Positions 6,304 through 13,560 of a stretch of 18,740 nt of DNA are shown one piece after another. Location of the stretch: the NCBI GenBank assembly GCA_021166835.1, contig JAJPEN010000058.1, forward strand, positions 1 through 18,740, given 5' to 3'. The notes under the pieces are model-generated. The model saw only the letters and a program-made list of their open reading frames with translations. It was not told the DNA's origin and did no database searches. This DNA comes from Burkholderiaceae bacterium. GTDB taxonomy: Bacteria > Pseudomonadota > Gammaproteobacteria > Burkholderiales > Burkholderiaceae. The first letter of the stretch is position 1. Each line of letters opens with the position of its first letter. A program made the position numbers and the translations under genes.

Positions 6304-7266
6304 ATGCCCTCGTTCAAGCCGACGATGAGCACCGATCACGTGGCGCCCGCCGAGCGCGCTCCGTACTGGCGCGACTGGATCGACCGCCTGTTCTGCGGGT
6401 TGCAGTCCGATCTGTACGGCGACGAAGACTTCGACGGCCACATGGCGACCGAGCAAGCGGGCGAGGTCGTGCTCACGCGGCTCGAGGGCAACCGCCATCG
6501 CGTGATGAAGAACGACCGGCAGGTGCGCGGCAGCGAGGTCGGCTACCTGAAGATCGTCGCGCCGTACCGCGGCAGCGCGGGCGTGGAGCAGAGCGGCCGG
6601 CAGGTGTGGGTGTCGCCGGGCGAATGGAGCCTGTACGACACCACCGACGTCTACCAGGTGGCGAATCCGACGCGCGTCGAGCACCTGATCGTGATGGTGC
6701 CGAAGGCCTCGCTGGTCGATCGCGACTTTCCGCTGCACGAGCTGACGGCCCGCCGCCTGGGGGCAGGCGGCGGCATCTCGCGGCTCGCGCTGCAGGCGAT
6801 GCGCGGCGCGTGGTACGAGCTGCCGTCGATCGCGCCCGATGCGGCGCGCGGCCTGGGCGAGACGATCGTGCAGCTGATCCGCCTGTCGCTGCTCGAGCTG
6901 GCCGGCGGCGCGAGCGCGCCCACGCAGCGCGAGTCGCTGCGCGAGCGGATCAAGGAAGTGGTCGAGCGGCGGCTGGGCGACCCGTCGCTGAACGTCGACG
7001 CGATCGCCGTCGCGTTGAACTGCAGCCGGCGCCAGCTGTACAACGCGTTCGGCGACGAACCCGACGGGGTGGCCGGCTACGTGCTCGCCCGTCGCCTTGA
7101 GGCGTGCCGGCGCGATCTCGCCGACCCGGCGCAGCAGGGTCGCTCGATCACCGAGATCGCGTTCGATCGCGGCTTCAACCACCCGGCGCACTTCAGCCGT
7201 ACGTTCAAGGCGCGCTTCGGCATCACGCCGAGCGAGGCGCGCAGGCCGCGCGCGGCGGTCGCGTGA
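6304..7266 (+). CDS. AraC-family transcriptional regulator, FeaR-like
   Basis: This is a 320-residue regulator. Residues about 10-200 match the AraC-binding-like sensor domain found in FeaR-type activators, including VSPGEWSLYDTTDVYQV at 103-119. Residues about 212-315 are the double helix-turn-helix domain, with the first recognition region near NVDAIAVALNCSRRQLYNAFG and the second near SITEIAFDRGFNHPAHFSRTFKARFGITPSEAR. ATG 6304 has AGAGGA about seven bases upstream, so the shorter start is preferred over in-frame upstream codons. It is transcribed away from the liv-ALDH operon. FeaR itself activates an aromatic aldehyde dehydrogenase in amine breakdown; by analogy this protein probably senses the transported compound or a derivative and turns the operon on. 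The family is clear; target and inducer are inferred. Confidence 0.88.
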   Translation: MPSFKPTMSTDHVAPAERAPYWRDWIDRLFCGLQSDLYGDEDFDGHMATEQAGEVVLTRLEGNRHRVMKNDRQVRGSEVGYLKIVAPYRGSAGVEQSGRQVWVSPGEWSLYDTTDVYQVANPTRVEHLIVMVPKASLVDRDFPLHELTARRLGAGGGISRLALQAMRGAWYELPSIAPDAARGLGETIVQLIRLSLLELAGGASAPTQRESLRERIKEVVERRLGDPSLNVDAIAVALNCSRRQLYNAFGDEPDGVAGYVLARRLEACRRDLADPAQQGRSITEIAFDRGFNHPAHFSRTFKARFGITPSEARRPRAAVA

Positions 7267-7281
7267 CACGGCGGCGTCGCG

Positions 7282-7294
7282 GGCGCTTCGCGCC
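7282..7294. terminator. Possible weak terminator hairpin between convergent genes
   Basis: GGCGC-TTC-GCGCC forms a 5-bp stem just after the regulator stop, followed by pyrimidine-rich but not U-only DNA. It is the only hairpin I see in the 70-bp convergent gap. Confidence 0.25.
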
Positions 7295-7313
7295 GGCTTC
7301 GTCCTCTTCAGTC

Positions 7314-7346
7314 CTTACTTCACCCCTACTTCACCCTTACTTCACA
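7314..7346 (-). repeat. 11-bp unit repeated three times over the end of the debranching-type gene
   Basis: On the plus strand the units are CTTACTTCACC, CCTACTTCACC and CTTACTTCACA, exactly 11 bases each. Read on the minus strand they contain the gene's last codons and its TAA, then further TGA and TAG codons, so all three frames are closed within about 30 bases. Confidence 0.75.
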
Positions 7347-9580
7347 GTCACCACGCTGACCGGGCCGCTGCGCCGCGGCACGCTGATCCCCACGTCGCCG
7401 CCGCGACGCGCGAGCAGCAGGTCGACGCTCGCGTCGCCGATGCGCAGGTTGCGGATGTGCATGTGCCGCATGAATGCGGGCAGTACCGGGTCGGAGAACT
7501 TCACGGTGGCGGTCGGCCCGCGCACCTCCAGGCCGAGGCAGGCCTGCAGGCAGAGAAACACCGCGCCGGCGGCCCATGCCTGCGGCGAGCAGGCGACCGG
7601 ATAGAGCGTGGGCGCTTCCCCGGGCCTGCGTCGAAAGCCGCAGAACAGCTCGGGCAGGCGGTGCATCTCGACGAACCGCGCGGCGGCGAACAGTCCTTCG
7701 AGCACGCGCAGCGCGGCGTCCTTCAGCCCGTAGAGCGCGAAGCCGGCGGCGATGAGCGCGTTGTCGTGCGGCCAGACCGATCCGTTGTGGTACGACATCG
7801 GGTTGTAGCCCTTCTCGGCGCTGCCGATCGTGCGGATGCCCCAGCCCGAGAAGCTCTCGTCGGCGGTCAGCGTGCTGGCGATGCGCTCGGCGTGCTCGCG
7901 CAGCGCGATGCCGGTGAACAGGCACTGGCCGGCATTCGACGAGACGACGCGGCACGGACGCTTGTCGCCGTCGAGCGCCATCGCGTAGGTGCCCAGTTCC
8001 TCGCACCAGAAGGTCTGCGCGAAACGGTCGCGCAGTTGCGCCGCCGCGCGCTCGAGCGATTGCGCGCGTTCGTGTCCGCCGAGCAGCCGCGACAGGCGCG
8101 CGCCGGCGAGCTTCGCCGCGTAGACGTAGGCCTGCATCTCGCACAGCGCGATCGGACCTTCGGCCTGCGATCCGTCGGCGTGGAAGATCGCGTCGTGCGA
8201 GTCCTTCCAGCCCTGGTTGCGCAGTCCGGTCGCCGAGCGGCGCGCGTACTCGTAGAAGCCGTCGCCGTCGACGTCGCCGTAGCGGTCGATCCAGTCGAGC
8301 GCGCGATCGACGTGCGGCCACAGGGTGGAGACGAAGTCGATGTCGGCAGTGCGGCGGTAATAGGCATCGGCGAGCACGACGAACAGCGGCGTCGCGTCGA
8401 TCGATCCGTAGTAGCAGCCGAAGGGCACTTCGCCGAGCGCGGCCATCTCGCCGCCGCGCGTCTCGTGGAGGATCTTGCCCGGCTGCGCGTCGCGCTCGGG
8501 GTCGTCGGTGTCGGCCTGGGTGGCGGCCAGGTAGGACAGCACGCCGCGCGCGAGCGCCGGGTTCATCCACAGGAACTCGAGCGCGGTGACGATGCCGTCG
8601 CGCCCGAACACCGTGCTGTACCAGGGCACGCCCGCGTACGGATAGGGTCCGTATGGCGTGGACGTGCACAGCAGGTGCAGGTCGGCGAGCGAACGGTCGA
8701 GCCAGTCGTTGAACTGCGCGTTCGAGCTGTCGATCTTCGGGTCGCGCTCGCGGTTGCGCATCACGGTCTGCGCGACGCGATCGGCGGCCGCCTGGTACCC
8801 GGGCTGCGGAGGCCCGCTTCGCTTTCCCTGTGCGCCTTCGCGCGGCGTGCGTTGCGCCGGGCCGTTGGCCCGGCCGCGGCATCCGACCGCGCCGGATTCG
8901 TCGATCTCGCAGGCGATCGCCCACGAGAAGTTCGCCTCGTCGTGCGCGCCCAATCGAAGGTGGAAGGTGGCCAGCGTGCCGTTCCAGTCGGGCGCCGCAT
9001 CGAGCACGACGTGCGTGCGCCGCGTGCGCCCGTCGCGCCCTTCGTAGCCGAGCGTCAGTTCGCGCGCCTGCGTGCGCGGCTCGAGCAGGCGTCCGCGCTG
9101 CGCGCGCGGCATGCCGCGCACCTCGAACAGGTCGGCGAAATCGGCGTCGAACTGCACGGTGAAGTCGAATTCGATCGTGGCCAGCGAGTAGTTGTGCAGC
9201 CGGAGCCGCTCGTGGCAGGCGTCGTCGAGCAGCACCTTCGAGCGGAACAGATGCAAAGCGCCGCGCGCGATCGCCTGCCCGCCGTCGCGTCGCGTGTCGG
9301 CGTTCATCAGGTCGACGCGGAACAGCGTGTTGTCCTGCTTGACCATCGATTCGAGCAGCAGCGGACGCTTGCCCTCGAGCCGCAGCGCCAGGCGCGACAG
9401 GAAGCGCGTATCGGCGTGATAGAGGCCCAGCTCGCCGGAGCCGAGCGGGTCGATGTCGCCGAAGCGGTCGAACACCGCGAAGCTGTCGCCGTGCTTGAGC
9501 ACGCGCGTGCGGTCGTCCAGGCGCGACGAGCCCGCCCGGATGTAGTACTGGTCGCGGATCAGGATCGCTTCGTCGGGCAT
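7337..9580 (-). CDS. Glycogen-debranching-type alpha-glucosidase (amylo-alpha-1,6-glucosidase family)
   Basis: This is a 747-residue protein. Residues 1-225 match the glycogen-debranching N-terminal domain: ILIRDQYYI at 6-14, RVLKHGDSFAVFDRFGDI at 26-43, GLYHADTRFLSRL at 52-64. Residues about 285-735 form an (alpha/alpha)6-barrel glycosidase domain, with VPWYSTVFGRDGIVTA at 318-333, NQGWKDSHDAIFHADG at 455-470 and the NPMSYHNGSVWPHDNA stretch near 605. A Gly/Pro/Arg-rich spacer at about 235-262 links them. No signal peptide is visible, so it should act in the cytoplasm on glucan branches or a related alpha-glucoside. ATG 9580 lies eight bases after the stop of the upstream glycosyltransferase; its ribosome binding site is weak, suggesting coupled translation. 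True glycogen debranching is unproven: no other glycogen gene is in the window. Confidence 0.85.
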   Translation of the reverse strand: MPDEAILIRDQYYIRAGSSRLDDRTRVLKHGDSFAVFDRFGDIDPLGSGELGLYHADTRFLSRLALRLEGKRPLLLESMVKQDNTLFRVDLMNADTRRDGGQAIARGALHLFRSKVLLDDACHERLRLHNYSLATIEFDFTVQFDADFADLFEVRGMPRAQRGRLLEPRTQARELTLGYEGRDGRTRRTHVVLDAAPDWNGTLATFHLRLGAHDEANFSWAIACEIDESGAVGCRGRANGPAQRTPREGAQGKRSGPPQPGYQAAADRVAQTVMRNRERDPKIDSSNAQFNDWLDRSLADLHLLCTSTPYGPYPYAGVPWYSTVFGRDGIVTALEFLWMNPALARGVLSYLAATQADTDDPERDAQPGKILHETRGGEMAALGEVPFGCYYGSIDATPLFVVLADAYYRRTADIDFVSTLWPHVDRALDWIDRYGDVDGDGFYEYARRSATGLRNQGWKDSHDAIFHADGSQAEGPIALCEMQAYVYAAKLAGARLSRLLGGHERAQSLERAAAQLRDRFAQTFWCEELGTYAMALDGDKRPCRVVSSNAGQCLFTGIALREHAERIASTLTADESFSGWGIRTIGSAEKGYNPMSYHNGSVWPHDNALIAAGFALYGLKDAALRVLEGLFAAARFVEMHRLPELFCGFRRRPGEAPTLYPVACSPQAWAAGAVFLCLQACLGLEVRGPTATVKFSDPVLPAFMRHMHIRNLRIGDASVDLLLARRGGDVGISVPRRSGPVSVVTVK

Positions 9581-9588
9581 CTTCGGGA

Positions 9589-10635
9589 TCAGGCGGTCGA
9601 GGCGTGCGGCATCGCCTCGGCCAGGCGCTCGTACAGGTGCAGGTAGTCGCGCGCCATCCGCTGCACGGTGAAGCGACGCTCGAAAGTCTCGCGGCAGCGC
9701 GCGCGGCTGAGCGAGACTGCACTGCGCACGGCCGCGATCGCATCCTCGCGCCGCTCCACGACGAAGCCGGTGGCGCCGTGCTCGATCACTTCGGGTACCG
9801 ATCCGTTGCGGTACGCGATCACCGGCGTGCCGCAGGCCATCGCCTCGATCATCACCAGCCCGAAAGGTTCGGGCCAGTCGATCGGGAACAGCAGCGCGCG
9901 CGCGTTGCCGAGGAAGTCGGACTTCTCTTCGTCGCCGATCTCGCCGATGTACTCGACGCCGGGCGCGTCGAGCAGCGGCTCGATGACGTTCTCGAAGTAC
10001 TCGCGATCGGCGCGGTCGACCTTGGCGGCGACGCGCAGCGGCAGGCCCGCCCGCGCGGCGATGTCGATCGCGCGGTCCACCCGCTTCTCGGGGGAGATCC
10101 GCCCGAGAAAGGCGAGGTAGTCGCCGCGATCGGGGTGGAAGCGGTAGCGCTCGGGCGGCAGGCCGTGATGGACGACGGCCTGCCAGTTCAGCGCGGGAAG
10201 CGGCGTGCGCTGCGATCGGGAGATCGACACCAGCGGCATGTCGCGGTACTCGTCGAACAGCGGGTGCAGCTCGGGGAGGTCGAGCCGTCCGTGCAGCGTC
10301 CCCACGTGCGGAATCGGGCGCGCGCGCGCGAACGGGAAATGCAGGTACTCGACGTGGAAGTGGACGATGTCGAAGGACGCAGCCCGCTGGAATACGCGCT
10401 CGAGCATCAGCACATGGTGCGACAGCGGATCGAGGCAGGCGGTGTCCAGCCGCAGCGAGCGCCGGCAGCCGGGAACCAGTCGCGCGCGCGTGGACGAGTC
10501 GCCGCTGGCGTACAGCGTCACTTCGTGGCCCTGGCGCACCAGCTCTTCCGTCAGGTACGAAACCACCCGCTCGGTGCCGCCGTAGCGGTGCGGCGGAACG
10601 CTCTCGTGCAGCGGGGCGACTTGCGCGATTCTCAT
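9589..10635 (-). CDS. Family 4 glycosyltransferase
   Basis: This is a 348-residue GT-B-fold retaining glycosyltransferase. The N-terminal half has RIAQVAPLHESVPPHRYGGTER at 2-23 and HEVTLYASGDS at 37-47, which is typical of group 1 transferases. The C-terminal half holds FLGRISPEKRVDRAI at 176-190 and the EX7E motif in EPFGLVMIEAMACGTPVI (Glu256 and Glu264). There is no membrane segment. I prefer ATG 10635 because family members begin at RIAQVAP and a GGAGG lies just upstream, though at a short spacing of about three bases; ATG 10671 would add 12 residues. It is followed after eight bases by the debranching-type glucosidase, so both are probably co-expressed and act on the same glucan or glycoside. 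The sugar donor cannot be told from sequence. Confidence 0.88.
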   Translation of the reverse strand: MRIAQVAPLHESVPPHRYGGTERVVSYLTEELVRQGHEVTLYASGDSSTRARLVPGCRRSLRLDTACLDPLSHHVLMLERVFQRAASFDIVHFHVEYLHFPFARARPIPHVGTLHGRLDLPELHPLFDEYRDMPLVSISRSQRTPLPALNWQAVVHHGLPPERYRFHPDRGDYLAFLGRISPEKRVDRAIDIAARAGLPLRVAAKVDRADREYFENVIEPLLDAPGVEYIGEIGDEEKSDFLGNARALLFPIDWPEPFGLVMIEAMACGTPVIAYRNGSVPEVIEHGATGFVVERREDAIAAVRSAVSLSRARCRETFERRFTVQRMARDYLHLYERLAEAMPHASTA

Positions 10636-10712
10636 ATCCCTCCCGGGGAAAGGCGGAGAATTCCGGCGCAAACGTGGCGCCCGGCGATGACCGGTTTCGG
10701 AGGACGACGCGC

Positions 10713-11114
10713 ATGTCGGAGTCGCAAGAGTCGCAAGAGTCGCAAGAGTCGCAGGACGAGGCGAACGCCGATTCGCTGCACCGGTTGCGCGACGCGTTGC
10801 GCCGCTTCGCGCACGAGCGCGACTGGGAGCGTTTTCATTCGCCGAAGAACCTGGCGAGCGCGCTGATCGTCGAGGCGGGCGAGCTGCTCGAGCCTTTCCA
10901 GTGGATGGGCGAGGACGAATCGCGGCGGCTGCCGGAGGCCGAGCGCGAGCGGGTCGGCGAGGAGCTGGCCGACGTGCTGCTCTACCTCGTGCGGCTGGCC
11001 GACGTGCTCGGCATCGACCTGCACGCGGCGGCGCTGCGCAAGATCGAGATCAACGCACGGAAGTATCCGGTGGAGCTGGCGCGCGGGAATGCGCGCAAGC
11101 GGGCGCTGCCGTAG
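10713..11114 (+). CDS. MazG-like nucleotide pyrophosphohydrolase
   Basis: This is a 133-residue all-alpha NTP pyrophosphatase of the MazG/dCTPase superfamily. The metal-binding pattern is intact: EAGE at 54-57 followed by ELAD at 84-87 (EXXE...EXXD), preceded by FHSPKNLASALIVEAGELLEPF. These enzymes hydrolyse (d)NTPs to monophosphate and pyrophosphate and are often house-cleaning proteins. ATG 10713 has GGAGGA about eight bases upstream. The N-terminus before the fold is an acidic run of SQE repeats (residues 2-16) encoded by perfect 9-bp units. It is divergent from the glycosyltransferase gene (77-bp gap) and lies upstream of a toxin-antitoxin pair that has its own promoter. Confidence 0.85.
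   Translation: MSESQESQESQESQDEANADSLHRLRDALRRFAHERDWERFHSPKNLASALIVEAGELLEPFQWMGEDESRRLPEAERERVGEELADVLLYLVRLADVLGIDLHAAALRKIEINARKYPVELARGNARKRALP
10719..10754 (+). repeat. 9-bp unit repeated four times at the 5' end of the MazG-like gene
   Basis: GAGTCGCAA occurs three times and is followed by GAGTCGCAG, with no interruption and in frame, encoding ESQ four times. A copy gain or loss would keep the reading frame. Confidence 0.9.
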
Positions 11115-11160
11115 GGGAGGTGCGTCTGTTGCAGGGGCGATGTCGGCACGATGAGCACTG

Positions 11161-11184
11161 TTCTGTCTATTTCTGGTCTATAAT
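11161..11184 (+). promoter_or_regulatory. Promoter with tandem near-repeat before the toxin-antitoxin pair
   Basis: A perfect TATAAT at 11179-11184 sits in an unusually AT-rich patch 25 bases before the antitoxin ATG. Directly upstream and overlapping it are TTCTGTCTAT (11161-11170) and TTCTGGTCTAT (11171-11181), a direct repeat offset by about one helical turn. This is a plausible autoregulatory operator for the antitoxin. No good -35 hexamer is evident. The mRNA leader would be short, about 20 bases. Confidence 0.5.
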
Positions 11185-11209
11185 ATGTCTCGATCTGGAC
11201 GAACATGCC

Positions 11210-11743
11210 ATGAAGGGAACTTCCCTCGAAGCTTCGAGACCGCGGAGCCGCGCTGGTCGGCGCAGCCATCCGCCGGCCCTCATCGAATACCGTCGAAGCG
11301 CGGGCATCGACGATTTCGTCCGCCGTGTAGCGGAGGCGACGCCACTGCAACTGGTCGAGACCGAACGTCAGGGAGTGGCGGGAAGCTACCTGAAGGACCT
11401 CGCCGAGCGAATGGGCGTGCCGGCGGTGCGCATGTACGCGATGCTTGGCGTACCGAAGGCAACCGCCGAGAAGAAGGCGGCCGCGGCAGAGCAACTCGGC
11501 GGAAGCGGAGGGCAGGCGGCGCTCGGTCTTGCGCGACTGCTCGCCATCGCCGGCGAAATCGCGGACGAGTCGACGGCCGCCGATGCGCGCGGATTCGACG
11601 CGGCGAAGTGGCTCGGGAAATGGCTCGAGCTTCCGCAACCGGCTCTCGGCGGGCGCCGGGCAGCCGATCTGATCGATACGCCCACGGGCCTCGACGTCGT
11701 CGCCCGGCTGCTCGGCTCGATCGCCAGCGGATCCTTTCAGTGA
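11210..11743 (+). CDS. Antitoxin of MbcA/ParS/Xre type (DUF2384 toxin-binding C-terminus)
   Basis: This is a 177-residue protein. Residues about 126-175 match the MbcA/ParS/Xre antitoxin C-terminal domain: GFDAAKWLGKWLELPQPALGGRRAADLIDTPTGLD, then a final helix VVARLLGSI. The middle (about 55-95, YLKDLAERMGVPAVRMYAMLGV) looks like the Xre-type helix-turn-helix that would bind DNA. The first 28 residues are basic and variable. ATG 11210 is chosen as the first in-frame ATG after the promoter; no clear ribosome binding site precedes it. Its stop overlaps the toxin start as GTGA. It should neutralise the RES toxin by covering its active site and repress its own promoter. Confidence 0.85.
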   Translation: MKGTSLEASRPRSRAGRRSHPPALIEYRRSAGIDDFVRRVAEATPLQLVETERQGVAGSYLKDLAERMGVPAVRMYAMLGVPKATAEKKAAAAEQLGGSGGQAALGLARLLAIAGEIADESTAADARGFDAAKWLGKWLELPQPALGGRRAADLIDTPTGLDVVARLLGSIASGSFQ

Positions 11744-12228
11744 ACCTCTGGCGCATCGCCGCCGAAACGAGGCGATACGCCGCAGACGATCTGAGCGGGA
11801 AGGGCGCGGCCCTGCGGCCGGGCCGATGGAACGACGAAGGCCACCCGGTCGTCTATGCGGCGCTCACGCCGGCGCTCGCCGTGCTGGAGACGGTCGCGCA
11901 CATCGACGACGGCGGCCTGCCGCTGAACCGTTTCCTCGTCCGGATCGAGGTCGCCGAGCCGGTCTGGCAGGCACGCGAAGAGCGCCGGATCGACGAGCTG
12001 CCGGCGGCGTGGTCGGCGATCCCTGCCGGTAGGGCGAGCGTGGAGATCGGATCGAAGTGGCTCGCGGCGGGCGCGTCGGCGATCCTTCTCGTTCCTTCCG
12101 TGATCGTTCCCGAGGAGGGGGTGGCGCTCGTGAATCCGGCTCATCCGGCGGCGCGTTCGATCGGGGCGCGGGTGGTGCGGCGGTTCGAGTACGACCGGCT
12201 GTTTCGGCGGCCCGGCGTCTCGCGCTGA
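11740..12228 (+). CDS. RES-domain toxin (MbcT-like NAD+-degrading family)
   Basis: This is a 162-residue RES-fold protein starting at GTG 11740, overlapping the antitoxin stop by four bases. Family landmarks are present: LWRIAAETRR at 3-12, PGRWNDEGHPVVYAALTPALAVLETVAH with the conserved Arg, Tyr and Glu at about 28-55, and a C-terminal ILLVPSVIVPEEGVALVNPAHP with the conserved Ser and Asn. Characterised members such as MbcT break down NAD+ and stop growth. Together with the preceding gene this is a complete Xre-RES type toxin-antitoxin module. The length is normal and the motifs look intact, so the toxin is probably active. Its end is four bases from the convergent Mut7-C gene end. Confidence 0.88.
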   Translation: MNLWRIAAETRRYAADDLSGKGAALRPGRWNDEGHPVVYAALTPALAVLETVAHIDDGGLPLNRFLVRIEVAEPVWQAREERRIDELPAAWSAIPAGRASVEIGSKWLAAGASAILLVPSVIVPEEGVALVNPAHPAARSIGARVVRRFEYDRLFRRPGVSR

Positions 12229-12232
12229 AGCG

Positions 12233-12982
12233 TCATGCAGCGCGGTGCGCGAGCGCTTCGTCGACGATGCCGCGCAGCCGCTGCCAGTGCGAACCCTCCC
12301 AGAACACGCGTCCGCATGCGTCGCAGGTACTGAAGCGCTCGTAGTGGGCGCGCACGGTGGGCGGCAGCTGCTCTTCCACTTGCGTCTTCTCGACGGGGTG
12401 CAGCGGGACGTTGCACGACAGGCACAGCGAGAACGGTCGAGCGAGGCCGGCGAGGTCCAGGCGCGTGAAGATCTCGCGCAGTTGCGGCTCGGGCCGCAGG
12501 GCGCGCACGTAGCAGCCGTGCGTGATCGTTCTGCGCTTCAGCAGTTCGCGATCGCGCGTGAGCACGATGCGCTCTTCCTCGACGCACAGGCGCTCGACGT
12601 CGTCGTCGTGGATCGCATTGTCGTAGACCGTATCGAAGCCGGTCAGTCGAAGCAGGCGCGCGAGACCGCCGAGATGCGCGTCGGCGACGAAGCGCGGCGT
12701 TCGCAGCGGCGCCTCGCGCACGCGCAGCAGCGGCGAGACATCGAAGGCCTCGAACTTCGGATAGACCGCGATGCGGTCGCCGTCGCGGATGATCCGTTCG
12801 AAGCCGACCGACTCGCCGTTGACGAGCACCAGCTCGACTTCGGTGTGCGGCACGCCGAGCGCCTCGATCTCGTGCTTCACCGTGGCCGCGCGAGCGCAGT
12901 CGCGATCGAGATCGTGCCGGCGGTTTCGCGGCGCGAGGAAGTCGTTCAGCTCTTCGTAGAAGCGGAAGGTCGCGCGGGCCAT
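12233..12982 (-). CDS. Mut7-C RNase-domain protein with ubiquitin-like N-terminus and zinc ribbon
   Basis: This is a 249-residue protein with three parts. Residues 1-85 are the ubiquitin/MoaD-like domain seen in this family (ATFRFYEELNDFLAP, then VELVLVNGE and RIIRDGDRIAVYP). Residues about 96-165 are the Mut7-C PIN-like nuclease domain: RFVADAHLGGLARLLRLTGFDT with Asp101, acidic DDD at 126-128, and VLTRDRELL with Asp144. Residues 185-235 hold a zinc ribbon with Cys187, Cys190, Cys220 and Cys223. Family members are predicted RNases; the RNA target is unknown. ATG 12982 lacks a convincing ribosome binding site but matches the family's start. It ends tail to tail with the RES toxin with a four-base gap and lies 52 bases downstream of a VOC gene. 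Confidence 0.87.
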   Translation of the reverse strand: MARATFRFYEELNDFLAPRNRRHDLDRDCARAATVKHEIEALGVPHTEVELVLVNGESVGFERIIRDGDRIAVYPKFEAFDVSPLLRVREAPLRTPRFVADAHLGGLARLLRLTGFDTVYDNAIHDDDVERLCVEEERIVLTRDRELLKRRTITHGCYVRALRPEPQLREIFTRLDLAGLARPFSLCLSCNVPLHPVEKTQVEEQLPPTVRAHYERFSTCDACGRVFWEGSHWQRLRGIVDEALAHRAA

Positions 12983-13034
12983 GAGGGGAGGATGGCACGA
13001 GCGGGGTGCGAGGCACGGGAGCAGGAGGGCGAGG

Positions 13035-13460
13035 TCAGCTCCCGCCTTCCTGCCACTGGGGGTTCCACGCGACCTCCCACAAGTGTCCGTCCGGATCCTG
13101 GAAATATCCGGCGTATCCGCCCCAGAACGTGTTGCCGGCGGGCTTGGTGATCGTTGCACCCGCGCCGCGCGCCTGCGCCATCACGGCGTCGACCTGGGAG
13201 CGCGACGCGACGTTGTGCGCGAGCGCGAACTGCGTTGCGCTTTTCGGGCCGACGGGGAGCCCGCAGTCGTGCGCGAGACTCGTGCGTGGCCACAGCGCGA
13301 GCTTCAGGCCGCCCTGCAACTCGAAGAAGGCGACCGCCCCGTATTCGAATTCGGTGCCGACGATGCCTTCCGATGCGAGTCCGAGCCCTTCCCGGTAGAA
13401 GGCTACCGCGCGGTCGAGATCGTCGACGGCGAGCGTGATCAACGAGATGCGAGGCTGCAA
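13035..13460 (-). CDS. VOC-family (glyoxalase/bleomycin-resistance fold) protein, TTG start
   Basis: This is a 141-residue single-module vicinal oxygen chelate protein with two beta-alpha-beta-beta-beta units: ISLITLAVDDLDRAVAFYREGLGL at 6-29 and TFWGGYAGYFQDPDGHLWEVAWNP at 111-134. The DPDGHLWEV segment carries the usual final Glu metal ligand (Glu129). The start is TTG 13460, supported by GGGAG seven bases upstream; no in-frame ATG lies close by. It precedes the Mut7-C gene by 52 bases on the same strand and may be co-transcribed with it. Such proteins range from lactoylglutathione lyase-like enzymes to antibiotic-binding proteins, and nothing here picks one function. Confidence 0.85.
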   Translation of the reverse strand: MQPRISLITLAVDDLDRAVAFYREGLGLASEGIVGTEFEYGAVAFFELQGGLKLALWPRTSLAHDCGLPVGPKSATQFALAHNVASRSQVDAVMAQARGAGATITKPAGNTFWGGYAGYFQDPDGHLWEVAWNPQWQEGGS

Positions 13461-13467
13461 GGTTCGT

Positions 13468-13472
13468 CTCCC
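13468..13472 (-). promoter_or_regulatory. Ribosome binding site that decides a TTG start
   Basis: GGGAG on the minus strand lies seven bases before TTG 13460, the first codon of the VOC protein whose fold begins five residues later. Confidence 0.5.
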
Positions 13473-13560
13473 GTAGGGTGGGCGCCTTCAGCGCCGAGGT
13501 GCCGATCACTTCGCGGGCGATCGCGATCGACGAATGGAACCAAGGCGTGCACGTCGTCGT

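Noticed and set aside
7337..10714. A 1125-codon minus frame suggesting a glycosyltransferase-glucosidase fusion
   Set aside because: The glycosyltransferase is in a different frame and has its own TGA at 9589-9591. The part of the long frame upstream of 9580 is meaningless, so this is two genes, unlike the LivF-ALDH case.
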